Below are positions 7,704 through 8,040 of a stretch of 8,040 nucleotides of DNA, one piece after another. The DNA comes from Lachnospiraceae bacterium. Lineage in GTDB: Bacteria; Bacillota; Clostridia; Lachnospirales; Lachnospiraceae. The position numbers and the translations under genes were made by a program. Where the stretch lies: the NCBI GenBank assembly GCA_017651385.1, contig JAGCCY010000165.1, positions 1-8,040 on the forward strand, read 5' to 3'. Every line of letters begins with the position of its first letter. Within the stretch, counting starts at the first letter, position 1. Below the pieces are notes generated by a model that did not search any database, was not told the origin of the DNA, and was given only the letters and a program-made list of their open reading frames with translations.

Positions 7704-7714
7704 TTTGATACTAT
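7686..7714 (+). promoter_or_regulatory. Sigma-A promoter of the Mn2+ riboswitch and antiporter gene
   Basis: TTGACT (7686-7691) and TACTAT (7709-7714) are separated by 17 nt, matching 5/6 and 5/6 of consensus. The predicted start near 7720-7722 falls exactly at the first base of the riboswitch P1 helix, which strongly supports the call. The -35 box begins 2 nt after the stop codon of the GH3 gene. Confidence 0.8.
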
Positions 7715-7725
7715 TATCAATGATA
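7705..7725 (+). promoter_or_regulatory. Candidate metalloregulator operator over the -10 box
   Basis: TTGATA (7705-7710), CTAT, TATCAA (7715-7720) form a perfect 6-bp inverted repeat spanning the -10 box. TATCA (7715-7719), A, TGATA (7721-7725) form a second, overlapping palindrome at the start site. The half-sites resemble the Fur/Zur-type box TGATAATnATTATCA recalled from Bacillus, but the first spacer is one base shorter. The second palindrome partly overlaps the riboswitch P1 strand, so part of the symmetry may reflect RNA pairing needs. No regulator gene is in the window. Confidence 0.35.
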
Positions 7726-7824
7726 TTTGGGGAGTAGTCAGCGTCTTTGGACGTTTCGTGCTTCGTCATCACGCCGCAAGGCCGGGGCACGGACTTAGAA
7801 ATGTTAAGTGACGAGACCGGTATC
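7722..7824 (+). promoter_or_regulatory. yybP-ykoY family Mn2+ riboswitch aptamer
   Basis: The leader has the conserved yybP-ykoY elements in the right order. P1 is 7722-7730 with 7817-7824 (8 pairs, one bulged U). The conserved L1 segment GGGGAGUAG is at 7729-7737. P2 is 7740-7745 with 7750-7755 (loop UUUG). P3 is 7757-7764 with 7784-7791 (8 bp), with the conserved L3 strand GUCAUCAC (7765-7772) opposite a single C (7783), capped by the hairpin GCC-GCAA-GGC (7773-7782). A further hairpin is 7793-7797 with 7805-7809, then GACGAGACC (7810-7818) closes P1. This matches the recalled layout of the Lactococcus lactis aptamer, including the 8-nt L3 strand. The family senses Mn2+ by docking L1 against L3. 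Bases 7817-7820 belong both to P1 and to the terminator stem, so metal binding should stabilise P1, block termination and switch the antiporter gene on. Confidence 0.92.
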
Positions 7825-7853
7825 GCTTAGTTGCGGTGCCGGTCTCGTTTTTT
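7811..7853 (+). terminator. Riboswitch-controlled intrinsic terminator (expression platform)
   Basis: Bases 7811-7826 pair with 7833-7848 in a 16-bp stem (outer ten pairs perfect, ACGAGACCGG with CCGGTCTCGT, then a few G-T pairs). The loop is TTAGTT and six T follow (7848-7853). Its 5' arm takes bases 7817-7824 away from P1, so terminator and aptamer are alternatives. It is also the only convincing terminator after the uxuA-GH3 operon. Confidence 0.93.
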
Positions 7854-7886
7854 ATGTGAAGACCCGAATACTTTATAAAAACAATC

Positions 7887-7891
7887 GGAGG
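7887..7891 (+). promoter_or_regulatory. Ribosome binding site of the antiporter gene
   Basis: GGAGG lies 8 nt before the ATG at 7900 and well after the riboswitch terminator. It is not part of the aptamer pairing, which favours transcriptional rather than translational control. Confidence 0.8.
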
Positions 7892-7899
7892 ATTTTATT

Positions 7900-8040
7900 A
7901 TGCTGGTGCATGTATTGTGGTTTATTCTGGGACTTGTGCTCCTTATCAAAGGCGGAGACTGGTTCGTGGACGGTGCAACGGGAATCGCCAAGAAATTCAA
8001 GGTGCCCGATCTTTTGATCGGTGCAACGGTAGTGTCTATC
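7900..8040 (+). CDS. CaxA/YrbG-type Ca2+(cation)/Na+ antiporter, N-terminal part (cut by window end)
   Basis: Only 47 residues are visible and the frame is open at the window end. They match the start of the bacterial Na+/Ca2+ exchanger family (YrbG/CaxA type): a first hydrophobic helix VLWFILGLVLLIKG (5-18), GDWFVDGATGIAKKF (19-33), then VPDLLIGATVVSI (35-47), which enters the first alpha-repeat of these ten-helix inner membrane proteins. Family members exchange Ca2+ for Na+ or H+. Control by a Mn2+ riboswitch suggests that this one exports Mn2+, or Mn2+ and Ca2+, when Mn2+ is high; that substrate is inference. The start is set by a GGAGG at good spacing. The ion-binding residues of both alpha-repeats lie outside the window, so specificity cannot be judged here. 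The gene has its own promoter and riboswitch and is functionally separate from the xylan operon. Confidence 0.88.
   Translation, partial: MLVHVLWFILGLVLLIKGGDWFVDGATGIAKKFKVPDLLIGATVVSI

Noticed and set aside
7808..8017. A 69-codon reading frame across the riboswitch terminator and antiporter start
   Set aside because: Its first part is explained by the terminator stem and its second part is out of frame with the clearly homologous antiporter sequence.

Overview
The window reads as a fragment of a xylan/glucuronoxylan utilisation locus from an anaerobic Firmicute, most likely a Lachnospiraceae of the Butyrivibrio/Roseburia type. This rests on protein style (aldouronate-type solute-binding protein, clostridial GH3 and mannonate dehydratase sequences), strong GGAGG ribosome binding sites, moderate G+C and all genes lying on one strand. 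The taxonomic call is inference; no marker gene is present.

Layout: (1) 2-730, the 3' end of a gene for an ABC-transporter solute-binding protein of the aldouronate/multiple-sugar class, closed by a strong intrinsic terminator (764-798). (2) 799-937, an intergenic stretch with a good sigma-A promoter (TTGAAC-17-TATATT) and leader. (3) 938-7683, a tight four-gene operon: uxuA (mannonate dehydratase), uxuB-like fructuronate reductase, GH67 alpha-glucuronidase and GH3 beta-xylosidase. The first three genes overlap by 10 and 23 nt and the fourth follows after 17 nt. (4) 7686-7853, a second promoter beginning 2 nt after the GH3 stop codon, then a yybP-ykoY (Mn2+) riboswitch whose P1 helix is mutually exclusive with a 16-bp terminator. 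(5) 7900-8040, the start of a CaxA/YrbG-type Ca2+(cation)/Na+ antiporter gene, cut by the window end.

How it fits together: glucuronic-acid-substituted xylo-oligosaccharides (aldouronates) made outside the cell would be bound by a solute-binding protein and imported. Neither glycoside hydrolase has a signal peptide, so the (4-O-methyl)glucuronate cap (GH67) and xylose units (GH3) would be removed in the cytoplasm. Free glucuronate, after isomerisation to fructuronate by an enzyme not in this window, is reduced by the UxuB-like enzyme to mannonate and dehydrated by UxuA to 2-keto-3-deoxygluconate.

The most interesting part is the 3' end. A Mn2+-responsive ON riboswitch controls a Na+/Ca2+-exchanger family gene, sits under a promoter that carries overlapping TGATA/TATCA palindromes, and its terminator is also the only visible terminator for the upstream sugar operon. 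I see no phage, transposon, CRISPR, tRNA or rRNA features, and no wholly unknown multi-gene system.
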